Below, in pieces: positions 10,691 through 20,967 of a DNA stretch of 64,000 bases. Origin of the DNA: Ornithodoros turicata (lineage: Eukaryota; Arthropoda; Arachnida; Ixodida; Argasidae); assembly GCF_037126465.1 (NCBI RefSeq), contig NC_088204.1:60247771-60311770 (forward strand). Reading direction: 5' to 3'. The notes under the pieces are model-generated. The model was given only the letters and a program-made list of their open reading frames with translations, was not told the origin of the DNA and ran no database searches. The translations under genes and the position numbers were made by a program. Positions within the stretch are counted from its first letter, which is position 1, and every line of letters starts with the position of its first letter.

Positions 10691-11313
10691 ATGACAGTGA
10701 TAGCACCTTTTAGGTTCGTGACGCCTGCCTCGGTGTCAATTTCGGGGGCTGGTCAAAGCGGGAAATCCACCTTCGTGGCATGACTAATTAAACGCAGAGC
10801 TGTCCTCTTTGACAAACCGTTCAAGCAAATATGGTATATCTATCTTTATAAGCAGCCGGTATTCAATACCCTTCCTGAAGTAAATTTCAGTCAAGACATC
10901 CCTCCAGATCCGAAGAATTATAGCCACTCATTATTTATCTTTGACGACTGTTTAGCTGACCGGCAAAGACTGAAAGAAATATGCAATTTTTATATTGCTG
11001 GGTGTCACCACCTGTCAATCACGGCCGTGTTCATCTCGCAATACCTGTTCGTCAGCGACCCTCTGTATCGCACAACACAATTCAATAGCACGGCTCTCGT
11101 TTTGTTTCATTCACCACGCACTACAGACCAGCTGCGTATGCTGTCCAGGTAGATTTTCGGTCGAAATGATTTGTTGCCCACGATATATAAAGATGCCTGT
11201 CAGAAACCATACTATACTTAGTTATCGACTTGTCTCAACAGAGCAACGATCACTGTAAGGTGTGGACCAACATTTTTCCGGACGATCACAGACAGATCGT
11301 ATACAGGCCATGA
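10691..11313 (+). pseudogene. Polinton packaging ATPase (copy 2), with stops and a frameshift
   Basis: Too broken to appear as one frame. From ATG 10691 the Walker A motif GAGQSGKST is at codons 19-27, exactly as in the ATPase at 3745, and the Walker B motif LFIFDD follows at about codon 83. In-frame stops lie at 10781 (TGA) and 11150 (TAG), and a shift of frame near 11215 precedes the conserved end of the family. The true stop at 11311-11313 overlaps ATG 11310. Sequence and base composition differ strongly from copy 1. Non-functional as it stands. Confidence 0.82.
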
Positions 11314-11438
11314 AAAGGCTGAACAAACACATTCGTTTCCTTCGTATGATCGCTGAAGCAAAGACACCGGAAGAACGTTACAACTTGATTCAACATGCCA
11401 GCAGAGAACAGCTACGAACAATCAGGGAGATCTTATGA
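11310..11438 (+). CDS. Short Polinton ORF between two ATGA overlaps
   Basis: A 42-residue frame rich in Arg, Lys and Leu (RFLRMIAEAKTPEERYNL). Its ATG overlaps the ATPase stop (ATGA, 11310-11313) and its own stop overlaps the next ATG (ATGA, 11435-11438). By comparison with the gene at 4377 it corresponds to the N-terminal part of the X-like protein. Either one gene was split by a frameshift, or this is a separate small protein translated by termination-reinitiation. Confidence 0.45.
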   Translation: MKRLNKHIRFLRMIAEAKTPEERYNLIQHASREQLRTIREIL

Positions 11439-11665
11439 ACCTCTGCAAAGGAAACATCGGCGTACCGCCGAAAGTTAAAAAGCAATTGCAGCCTTTTGCA
11501 ACACCCATTAGGACACTGGCTTTCAGGCAAGACCGTACAGATGTGAAGAAAGTTAGACGGATTCTTCATCAGTCCGGCGGGTTTTTGCAATTTTTGTTGC
11601 CACCCTTGTTAGGTCTCGTTTCAAGTTTAGCGGGCAAAAGCATTGCAAAAGCAATCGGCATTTAA
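11435..11665 (+). CDS. X-like small virion core protein (copy 2)
   Basis: 76 residues. It has the family layout: Lys/Gln-rich start (VKKQLQPF), basic middle (KKVRRILHQSGG) and hydrophobic tail (FLQFLLPPLLGLVSSLAG), comparable with the hydrophobic end of the protein at 4474. In adintoviruses such proteins are thought to belong to the virion core or the capsid interior; I infer the same here. It is followed three bases later by the next gene. Unlike the flanking ATPase it has no internal stop. Confidence 0.6.
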   Translation: MNLCKGNIGVPPKVKKQLQPFATPIRTLAFRQDRTDVKKVRRILHQSGGFLQFLLPPLLGLVSSLAGKSIAKAIGI

Positions 11666-11668
11666 AGA

Positions 11669-12349
11669 ATGCAGAAATACGAGCTTGTTCCCTATCGGGA
11701 AAGCACTATTCCGTCGATATTGAATAAACAGGAGCCTGATGATATCAAGGCCAAGGAGATCATCCAGTACTTGCACAAGCTATTGCATCCTCCCGTGAAC
11801 ACATTAAGACAGCCTAGTGCAGCAAGTGGGGAGACAAATCCTGTGGCGTTGACAAGCGAGCAGACACAGATTCAAGGGGACGAGGAGGAAAATGCCATCG
11901 TTGATTTTATGAGCAGCGGGTACGAGATGAGAGCAAGCCAATTACTGCGTTTACTAAAACCCGTGCTCAGCTGGAATAGCAAAACGTTTGAGCTCATTGT
12001 CAATGGTCAACAAATACCAAATACCAACGTTGTAGACCTTGTTTATTATTTGGTCACAAGAGCGCGAAATGTGTGGCGACCCGCGTATCTTGAGAGGATC
12101 CTACCACTATTGGTCAAGCTAAATATACCTATCGTACATCCATCTCGACTTGAAAAGGAGACTCGAGAGTCACCAGACAGTAGTCCTACGTCCACATCTG
12201 AGGCACCTCGTCTACGCATTTCTCCGGTTATCACAAGAACGGCTAATACCCCTGTCAGACGGCATTCTCGAAGGACTTCGAGAAATTTTCATTTGCAAAA
12301 AATGACCTCTGACAGCCGTGTCAGACGGCAGCTCAACGGACCTTTCTAA
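11669..12349 (+). CDS. Polinton virion-type protein with KA-LL-L / DL domain
   Basis: 226 residues, unbroken. A conserved domain at about residues 80-165 has the pattern RASQLLRLLKPVLSW, an aromatic/Gly turn (NGQQIPNTNVVDLVYYL) and an Arg-rich helix end. This pattern recurs in many animal Polinton/adintovirus-like elements and, on this + strand, again in the gene at 12766. The C-terminal third is Ser/Thr/Arg-rich and probably disordered and DNA-binding. No enzymatic motif is seen. Position between the X-like protein and the integrase suggests a structural protein; this is inference. Confidence 0.6.
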   Translation: MQKYELVPYRESTIPSILNKQEPDDIKAKEIIQYLHKLLHPPVNTLRQPSAASGETNPVALTSEQTQIQGDEEENAIVDFMSSGYEMRASQLLRLLKPVLSWNSKTFELIVNGQQIPNTNVVDLVYYLVTRARNVWRPAYLERILPLLVKLNIPIVHPSRLEKETRESPDSSPTSTSEAPRLRISPVITRTANTPVRRHSRRTSRNFHLQKMTSDSRVRRQLNGPF

Positions 12350-12765
12350 GAAATGACCATCAACGCGAAAGGAGGCCCCCAACGACATTTGAGGAGCAGA
12401 AAGGAGCAATCTCGACAACAGTGTTATGCCATTGTACCCTCGCTACCTTCGCAGCTGAATGTAGGAACACCTATAAAATGCGGATAATGGAGTGAAACTG
12501 TGTAAACATATTTAGATCCTATTTAGAGAAGTGCATATGGCTTCTGCATCTTGATTTGTGGCGCACAGACCAACTCCAAATTTCCACAGCAGACAGGGAA
12601 AACGAAACCAAAAAAGGGAGTCGGTGAGGGCAGTCAGTTGAGGAGCACTCCTTTCCCGAGTGTCTGGCAGGCGCCCCCGAACAAAGGTCATTTGAGAGGC
12701 CGAAGGCCATTTCTCGCAATTGACATTTGAAATGCTATCTGACTAGGGTATAAGAGACTCCGACA
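12350..12765. promoter_or_regulatory. Intergenic spacer with TATA-like motifs
   Basis: A 416-base gap without a gene. CTATAAAA near 12472 and GGTATAAGAG near 12750 are candidate TATA boxes. The second is only about 15 bases before the next ATG, which would give almost no leader, so the first is the likelier promoter for the downstream genes. Confidence 0.3.
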
Positions 12766-13089
12766 ATGGAACCAGTATTGAGCACGTTGGAACCGCAACA
12801 GGAACACTGTGGTTACCTTCTGGACGAAAACATTCTGGCGCATTTTCCCGCGCGACACAGGAACAAGGCCCTCGCCATTCTGCAGATGCTAAAGACCGTA
12901 TTTGCGATAGATGAAGAGGGAAGAATTATCTGTCATTCTCGCGTTGTTCCAAGTAGTTCCGTCATTGAGCTTATAAAATACGAACTGCACAATCGATCGC
13001 CCTCTTGGTACAAAGGTGATGTTGCAGCCGCTATAAATGCATACTTGTCATTCGACGGACTTCGTGTTCGCGGAAGAAAATTGTGCTAA
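12766..13089 (+). CDS. Second protein of the KA-LL-L / DL domain family
   Basis: 107 residues. Residues about 30-85 repeat the pattern of the gene at 11669: a helix with KALAILQMLK, a short GRIICHSRVV turn, and an SSVIELIKYEL helix. This makes it a tandem paralogue of that protein without the long Ser/Arg tail. The stop TAA shares a base with the integrase ATG (TAATG, 13087-13091). Function unknown, probably virion-associated. Confidence 0.55.
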   Translation: MEPVLSTLEPQQEHCGYLLDENILAHFPARHRNKALAILQMLKTVFAIDEEGRIICHSRVVPSSSVIELIKYELHNRSPSWYKGDVAAAINAYLSFDGLRVRGRKLC

Positions 13090-13324
13090 TGGCTGCTTAC
13101 GTGGACGTATACCATCCTGGTGCTCTAGGTGGTGTTCAACGATTCGCACGAGCCATCGGTGAAAAGCCGGCAAAGGTTGCCAAGTTCCTGGAAACCAGTG
13201 ATGTGTACTCTCTCTTCAGAGAACTTAAGCGACCACGTCAGTTCCGGAAGACCACCGTTTTGGGTGTGAAGGATATATTCCAAATAGATTTGAAAGACCT
13301 TCAGAGACTGTCGAGGTACAACAA
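13089..13324 (+). pseudogene. Polinton integrase, N-terminal segment
   Basis: Polintons insert with a retrovirus-like DDE integrase. This segment starts at ATG 13089 and includes the conserved N-terminal block (VYHPGALGGVQRFARA), the YSLFRELKR.R.F..T pre-catalytic block, and the first catalytic Asp in QIDLKDLQ. The frame is cut at 13324 by a DNA transposon (TCCCAGACAACACGAAA end) and resumes at 15805. Within this segment there is no internal damage. Confidence 0.85.
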
Positions 13325-15804
13325 TCCCAGACAACACGAAATGGTCCGATAAATGTTACTGGGATGTCACATTGGGGATGTTGCGGACATCCCGGGGATG
13401 TTCCAAACACAGCCTAAACTTGTCCCAAAAATGAAAAAATGAGACACCGAGAAATGTTTCAGGGAGATCCTGTGGATGTCCTCGAGGGATGTGCATCAGA
13501 CATGAATGGGATATCGCTGAGAAGCCCCTCCCCCTCGTGCCGTCCCCGTTTTAGTGCTGTCCTTTCCACTTTTTAAGCTATATAATGTATTATAAGCACT
13601 GCAAGCAACATGCACACATCGTGAGTAAACATGACAACATTTTATTGTTCCTTTGAGTTACATCTGTCATCATCCAGCACGTTGACCATTAATACTATGA
13701 AGCTAATAAAATATCACAGTTCCAACAAATACTAACACTTGTACGGGGTTATAACTATTCCCTGTAAACACTAAAGAATCCAAATGAGGGGATAGCAGCT
13801 GCCGCTTCTAAAGAAATTTAAAGCTCCAAATAGATTGTTAAAATTGCCCTCTGTAAAAACACTAAAGGGTTCCCAACCCGAAACGGGTCAAATGGTGAGG
13901 TAGCAGAAGTTTAAGCTCATTATAAGCAAGTATAGGCATTATAATATGCAACTGCAACATTCATGAAATCCCTTCTGCATCACACCGCAGCGTCGGACTT
14001 CGATAATGCAACTCGCAACAAGAAAGGGCAGTGCAAAAGTTCAAATAGGATGTTGTAAGTAACGACAGGTACTGAACATATTTTCCCTGAAATTTTATTA
14101 TGTTACCTCGTAGAGGCGCATTTCTGGCTTGGATAGCTGAGGAAAGAGCAGAAGCTGAGGCAGAGGTATGGCGAATACGGCTGACTGCAATTCAATAGAG
14201 AGTTTTAATGCACCGTACGCTATCGCCTTTGCGTATATAAGGAATAGCGTGGTGGTTCTGCGCAATGCGTGAAGCATTCTCTATGTTGTGGTCGTGCACA
14301 GAACCAGCAACGCTAGCTCTTGCGTACGCAAATGCGTTAACGTACGATCCACTAAAACTCGCTATTTATACAGAGGAAATGAAATGTACAGGTGAATATG
14401 CAACAATGGTATACATGCAAGACATACCACAAGCCCGTAGACCATACAAAAAATTCAGTGAGTGTGCAAGGAAATTGTCCAAACGAAACAACAAACAAAA
14501 GAGTCCAAACTAACAAAAGAGCACAAACTGGAATGTTCCTGGTACAGGATGTGGGGCAGTTCAACTGCGCTTCTGGTCTGGGCAGCCGAAGGAAGAGCAG
14601 AAGTATAGAGATGGAGCGAATACGGCTCACTGCAAGACAACCATACAAAGGGAGTTAAATGTACAGGTGAATATGCAACGTGCCAAAAATGGGAGATTAA
14701 TCACAAGAACGTGAAACTTGCTCTCAAACATGATGTGGCAGAGTATAGGCCAAAACTGATCTTTTGTCAGCGGAAGTCCATTGACGTTCATAATTATCAC
14801 AATTTCGTATAGTATTTGCATGACTTAATCCCTCCAGTGCGCACCTCTTGCCAAACCGAAATGGCAATATTTTCCATCTTCCATTCCTTCCACACCTGAT
14901 GCAAAACGTGGGGTTCGTAGCAGGACATTGCTACCACAAGCTGGGAGATCGATAAATGACGGCTGCGTCTTCAGCAATTTCAACACCTTTGTCAGATCTA
15001 CATGTCACACAGACGATGCAAGCGCCCACAACCTCGGCCGCTCTTCAAAGTTAGCATGCAGAGGAACACTGGATGGGGAAGCGTCTCCCTCGTATTCTTG
15101 GTTCTGACAACTCGATTCCATGGTTGTTTCACTCAACACGGTGTCAACTTTGTGAAAGGGTAATAGACTAGAAACCGCGAAAATGTTAGCTGGCACAGCC
15201 GTGTTCTCAACGGACACAGAACGGATTTCATATCTTCGAAGGGCACGTTTTGGAGGAAGTAAAAGCAGCAAGTGAGGGCACATTAATTGCTGATAAGTTT
15301 CCTTGCACCGCTTTCCCTAAGTGACGGTGAAATATTTGTCTACATTTCTTCATAGTGAAATACCTCTCAAGACTATGCAGCCCACACATAATCCTAACAC
15401 GTCACCTCGTCTGGAAAGAGCAAAGCAACCGGGAGACGCGCTTTGTGTTTCAGCTGCATCTGCCTGACGTGGTCATGATGGGTCTGCACCCGCAATAGTA
15501 GTCACATAACAATGCAGTTCAAGAGTGCAGAAACTTTAAATATACTTACTTTTGCTTGCCATTGCTAACGACAGTTCCGTAGCAGAGTCGCATCACAATG
15601 GACGCCCGAGCGGCCTCATTCCCGCTGCTTTCGGTACTGCTCATCGCCGAACGTCCCAATTTGGCATCCACAGGGCGATTTCGCGGATTTCAAATGCTGC
15701 GTTTCAAACGCACATCCTACCAATGTACTAGATACATCGCCTGTGGGACTGCGGATGTTGGGACCTGTTTGGGATGTCCCTACAAAGTTTCGTGTTGTCT
15801 GGGA
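13325..15804. mobile_element. Non-autonomous DNA element, TIR TCCCAGACAACACGAAA
   Basis: The left end TCCCAGACAACACGAAA is repeated inverted at the right end (TTTCGTGTTGTCTGGGA, ending 15804), a perfect 17-bp terminal inverted repeat. GGGATGT/GGACATCCC words follow inside both ends. It splits the integrase reading frame between codons for a conserved Tyr-Asn and Gly-Phe-Arg-Tyr. No transposase is recognisable in its 2.5 kb. Short inner frames (14265-14658, 15005-15283) match nothing I know. A target-site duplication could not be made out with confidence, so the superfamily is unassigned. Confidence 0.8.
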
Positions 15805-16153
15805 AGGGTTTTCGCTATCTTTTGTTTTGTATCGACGCATTTTCTCGTATGCTTGCTGTAGTGCCTGTGCAGAATAAACGAGCAGCGGAAATTATACGTG
15901 GACTGAGACTTGCTTTTAGACGTATTGGCACTCCGAGACTGATTCATTCAGACAGAGGTACAGAGTTCACCAATAAATCGGTCGGAGCATTTTTAAAATC
16001 AAAATGGACATCTCTCTTCCACTCTAATTCAAATACGAAAGCAAGTATTGCAGAATGATCTATTCGAAGTCTTATGACACCACTTTATCGTGCTTTCGAA
16101 TATCAGGGACATAAATCGTACTTGAAAGTTTTACAGCCTCTGGTCAGAGCATA
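15805..16153 (+). pseudogene. Polinton integrase, catalytic-core segment
   Basis: Continues the integrase core: LLFCIDAFSRMLAVVPV, the second catalytic Asp in IHSDRGTEFTN, and the third-residue Glu in KASIAE. Immediately after that Glu is an in-frame TGA (16056-16058) where the family has Arg, a likely CGA to TGA change. The frame then continues (LMTPLYR, LKVLQPLVRAY) to 16153, where a second DNA element is inserted. All three catalytic residues are still visible. Confidence 0.85.
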
Positions 16154-19100
16154 TGGGCACCGTGCACTAGCGAGAGGACGCTGCAGTCGCTTGATCGACA
16201 GTGCCACCCGTGGCGATTTCGCGCGTAACGGTCTGGTACTGACGCCGTATCGGCGCCTTCGCGTATGTAGCTTTGGTGCGTACGGGTGTTTTCCCGAATT
16301 TTATATATCGGCTTTGGGGCTTTGGACTCATTAACCCGTGAGACTACTTGTGTGGAAGTGGTTTGTCACGTAAAACGGGGGGGGAGGTATGCGATGGGGA
16401 AGCCTTTTGCACGTGGAACATTATCCCAGTTGGAAAAACAAAGTGGAATCTGAAGTGGTTTAAACAGGATCCACTTAAAGGCTAAAGTGGTTTAAACAGG
16501 ATCCACTTGGAGGCCAAAGTGGTCAAGCAGAGATCCACTTTGGGGCTAAAGTGGCCAAGGAGGGATCCACTTAAGGCCAAAGTGGTCAAGCAGAGATCTA
16601 CTTTGGGGCTAAAGTGGCCAAGGAAGGATCCACTTAAGGCCAAAGTGGTGAAGAATTGATCCACTTAGAAGCCAAGGAGGTCAAGAACGGATCCACTTAG
16701 GGCCAAAGTGGTCAGAAATGTACCCACTTTGAGGTCAGAGTGGTTCAGGATGGAAGATCGAGAGGTCGAGTACAACGGTACATCATCACTCTCAAATTAA
16801 GTAATAATATATGATTGGGGAATTTATTGGCAGGAAAAAGAAAAAATGATTAGGATAATATACGTATAATTAAGAAGCGCTTCGTGTTCGTGTTGAGGAA
16901 GAAATAATTCAAACCAATTCAAACAAGTGAAATTCCATCACACGAACCGTATCGAAATTATTGCAAGTGAAATTTAAATGAAAACTTGAAATTAAAATTT
17001 ATTCCGAACAAATCGACCGAGGAGGAACGTCGGCCGCGATATCGCCAAGAGGGCGCGTCGTAATACATTTCCGTGGCGCACCACATCGTGGCTCGTGCGA
17101 GTTGAAAATAGTTCGCGTCATTTCAAATGTTTGTGAACGTATTATCCTCAAAAGTACATGTGCCATGGTACCTTGCTATTTCACCTCTTACTGTAAGCCA
17201 TTTTTAATGCATTCCGTACAACAATCAGTGGATGTATGTCGACTCGTCCTCCAGAAGCGAGGGGGGAAGCCGGCCGGGACCCGGGACCCGGGACCGCCAA
17301 CGGTCTCCACTCTCCAGTCTCTCACGAAATGTTGGAGCGTCGGGTTGTGCGCGGTCGCTCTTAAGTACTCGGCGTCATTCGTGCTTGATTTCGAAGATTT
17401 TATCCGTCTCTAAGGTCAGTAGTCGATTTATCAAGCATTCCCGTTTTTTCAACACCGCTGTGCATGTTTTTACCCTTGCACTCGCAGGCACCGCGGCCGT
17501 TGACGGGAGGATCGTGCTCTCAGTGTGTTGCCACACGCGCTGTGTCCAACGGTATGTAATATATTTTGCTGCTCACATACGTTGACATGCGGCTGTTCCA
17601 GCAGCTTTTGCATTATCTTTCGAAATGTTATTACTTGAAGGTTACCCACGTTCGCTGCGACTGGCATAGGGGCGTCGGCATTTGGCAGGTGGACAAAACG
17701 GATTCTCAACGAAGCTGGACTTAAATTTCACGCAAGAAAGGCAAGCTGGACGGGCATTAGAAATCTCCTACGAAAAAAAGCTTCATGCCATTTTTTTTCG
17801 TCGTCACTGTTCGGACATGGGGAGACATCTCTGTGAACTTTCTCATTGTGGATTTATGGTGTGTGTTGATGATTGACAGAATACCTTCACAACATGTAAG
17901 TGCTTATTACAGTTTCTGTGTCCTGCTAGCGATTTTCAACCGCTTGGTGAATACTCGCTCTTATAAAAACATCACAAATTAATTTCACAGTTGTATCTGC
18001 CACTTTAAATATTTTCACATCTACTGTATTTTTATGTGTGTAAGAATAAATGTTCACGCAGGAACGGTATTTTGTGTAACTCATTTTTACAGCGAAAACA
18101 TGCTTTCTGATGCAACAGAATAATCACTGCGCATTCAAAAAGTGCATCGGAAATTAGAATTTCAGTGTGACTTTAATGGGAAAATCCTTGATGCTGTTGG
18201 CCAATGGGAAACTATAGGCATACCTCCAATTGTGCGACTGGTTCCACTTCACATTCACATTTAAAACGATCTCTCATTGAAAGCCACTAAATTCGTGTTG
18301 TTTTCAATATGGTATTTGTCCTAAATTGTCGATTCGGAATGAGAAATTTTGGTCACTTTCAATGAAAATTGTGTATGTGATCTCCGGTTAAACCGAATAA
18401 GATTTCTGGTCTGGGAGTGTGAGTTTGTAGAGTTAACTTGGACAGTTAAGTACATATGTTGTGTTCTGCACTGAAGTAAGCACTGTTGTACTTACGCCTT
18501 CAGGTTCACGTTAATGTTGTGTGATTATGTACTGAACAAAATACTGCAAATGCTGTTTTAACGTTCCCTGCTTTACCACGTGCAGTGTCATTTCTTCCTC
18601 CATGTACACACTATGCAGCAAGGAATGTTTTCTTTCCCCATCTACAACTAGTTTGGTTTATGCAGTGATCCCTACCTCAGAAACCAGTTGGAGCTGGATA
18701 CACCTAGAAAGCCACTTACAGCCCTTTCCACTCTGGAAACCACTTGTAAGGACATCCAGTCTGGAAACCACTTCGTGGTTTCCAGAGTGGATCTGCTTGC
18801 AAGTGGGTTCCAAAGTGGACTTGGTTACAAGTGGTTTTCAAGGTGGATCCAACTGCAAGTGGTTTCTGAAGTGGGAATTGTTTCATAAACCACTTACAAG
18901 TGGTTTCCAAAGTGGACATGGTTGTAAGTGGTTTTCAAAGTGGATCTCAAAGGGGTCTGGCTGAAGTGGTTTCTCAAGTGGGAATTGTTTCATAAACCAC
19001 TTGCAAGTGGTTTTAAAGAGGATCCACTTGCAACAGATTTCCAACTGGGATGTGTCTATGCACAATGTGTGACACAGTGTGTACCGCAGACAAGCGTGTA

Positions 19101-20518
19101 GTATTCGTGGCCCGTATTTACGTGAAGTTAAGTGCATATTTATCCGCAAGGGACTACCAATTATAGACTACACATCAGACACTAGCTACGTCCAGTACCT
19201 GCGCTATGAGGACGGAAATCTCGCACTGAAGAATTCACAATAATACAGTCAACAACAAATTGGAATATACATTACGAAGATAGCGAAAAAAAAAACGTTC
19301 TCGTTTCTTTCTTATGCATAATCCGTTAACGTGATGATGCACTGTGAGGATAAGTTCCTTAGTCAAATTATTCCCAATCTTGCATCGCTCAAGTCGGGGG
19401 ATTCCCTTTTAGCCCTTTGTGCCTGCATTTGATGCACAGTCATAGTAATAAAAATCAATCAGTCAATCAATATTGTTTCAGGATATAAAGAAGGCGTATT
19501 TTGTTTGAAACTGGATATGTAATGATAATAATGTTTTATTAGTGCTAAACAACAACCACAGCGGCCTTAGTATAGGTGAACATAGCGCATCAGACACATT
19601 GTTGCAAATTGCAACATAGAAGCAGCCATAAATATCACGCAAAAGAAACACAAAACATAAACTATGCTAAAAAATAAAAAAAGAAATGACAATAATTAAG
19701 AAGAAACAGTGAGGTTGCTGTTCGACAAACGCATGATTACTTTTGTGTGTGTTTGCGTGTGTGTGCGCGGACGAATATTAAGGAGCAAAGAACCACTTGT
19801 AAACCGAGATCACAAGATTTGGCAACGATAATAAGATCATAGTGATAGAATGCACCTACATAAAATGATGACGGCTTGCGAAACGCAGCTCTGGGAGGAC
19901 AAATAATTCCCTGTGTTCGCATGCAAGCTTTATATTGAGGGAAGACGAGGTCCAAATCCAGTCTTCGCCGACACGCCGCAAATTTAGGGTCCGAGTAAAA
20001 GAGATAGATACTGTACGACATATGGCAGACACTAATTTTAGCCAAGCTCCACGATGTTCATTGGTCATTCATTGGTGTATTTCGCAACCTTTTCACGTCA
20101 GTTGCTGTGCTATAAGTCCGCATCGTGATGCTCAACTGATCATTGACAAATATACTAAATGCAAGGAATGAGTTCTAAGTTCGAAACAACGTATTTGAGC
20201 GGCACGTTGGGTGGATTGCCGTGAAAGCGCTCTCTCAAATACGTGATCGGCGGGACGATACAGCGAGAAGGACGAAAACTTTACGGCAAGTTGCCTCTCT
20301 TTCACAGTAACTTGGTTGTCGTGGCAGATTACCACATAGAATGTTTCCATTTTGTCTTCTCCTTTGACTTTCTATGCAGGCCGCTTCAAATCGCTCTTTT
20401 CGAATGGCGAAACTAGCACAGCACTGCTAGACGCTGCTGGCTGGTACCAGGGCATTACGCCGCGTTTCCCCTCGAGGGGCCGCTGCCGTCGATAGAAAAC
20501 TCTAGCGAACGCTGCCCA
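16154..20518. mobile_element. DNA element with TGGGCA TIR and TA target duplication
   Basis: Left end TGGGCACCGTGCACTAGCG, right end (inverted) TGGGCAGCGTTCGCTAGAG: an imperfect terminal inverted repeat. TA is duplicated on both sides (16152-16153 and 20519-20520), and removing the element restores the integrase codons for Ala-Tyr-Asn-His. It contains the separate element 16423-19051. No transposase is recognised in its own roughly 1.7 kb. TA duplication fits Tc1/mariner-like or similar non-autonomous elements, but the superfamily is not certain. Confidence 0.8.
16423..19051 (+). mobile_element. Non-autonomous DNA element with AAGTGG subterminal repeats
   Basis: Ends ATCCCAGTTGGAAA and TTTCCAACTGGGAT form a 14-bp terminal inverted repeat. 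Both subterminal regions (about 16,450-16,745 and 18,690-19,035) are filled with short direct and inverted repeats of the type CCACTTTGG/AAGTGGTT spaced every 25-40 bases, a feature of elements whose transposase binds clustered subterminal sites. The interior (16,750-18,680) has no recognisable gene. A second, inverted and heavily interrupted copy occupies 51,811-60,137. It is nested inside the 16,154-20,518 element. Confidence 0.8.
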
Positions 20519-20967
20519 TAACCATCGTGTTCATAGAACTCTGTCGGCACGCCCTGTGGATGTCAACAAAGAAAATGAACATTTATTGAGGCAAAAGCTC
20601 TATCCTGCTCCGAGCAAACCCCCAGAGAAGCCACGTTTTCGTGTTGGCGACCTTGTCAGAATAGCAAAGTCTATAGACACCAGTTAGTCAAAAGTTACCT
20701 TGGTTCGTTTACGCGTGAAATTTTTGTGGTAAGAGCAGTCAAGATTGGTTACCCGAATACGTATCTCTAACGTGACCAGCAGGAAGAACCTATTAAAGGT
20801 CAATTTTATGCAAGCGAATTAACACGTGTGCAGCCTGGAAAGGGCCACCGCATTATAAAAAGACGCGTAAGGAACGGAAAGGTGCAGCACCTGTTGCAAC
20901 CTGCTGGAAGCTGCGTAGAAGGACTTGGGTTCCGGAGAACTACCTGCCACCACCGACGACGAAATGA
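20519..20967 (+). pseudogene. Polinton integrase, C-terminal segment with chromodomain-like end
   Basis: Resumes the integrase after the TA duplication: HRVHRTLSARPVDVN, then the SH3-like FRVGDLVRIAKS block, the GQFYASELTRV block, and a chromodomain-like end (RRVRNGKVQHL, then WVPENYL in another frame). There are stops near 20,680 and 20,770 and at least two frameshifts. In the final frame the stop TGA at 20965-20967 overlaps ATG 20964 of the next gene (ATGA). Confidence 0.8.
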
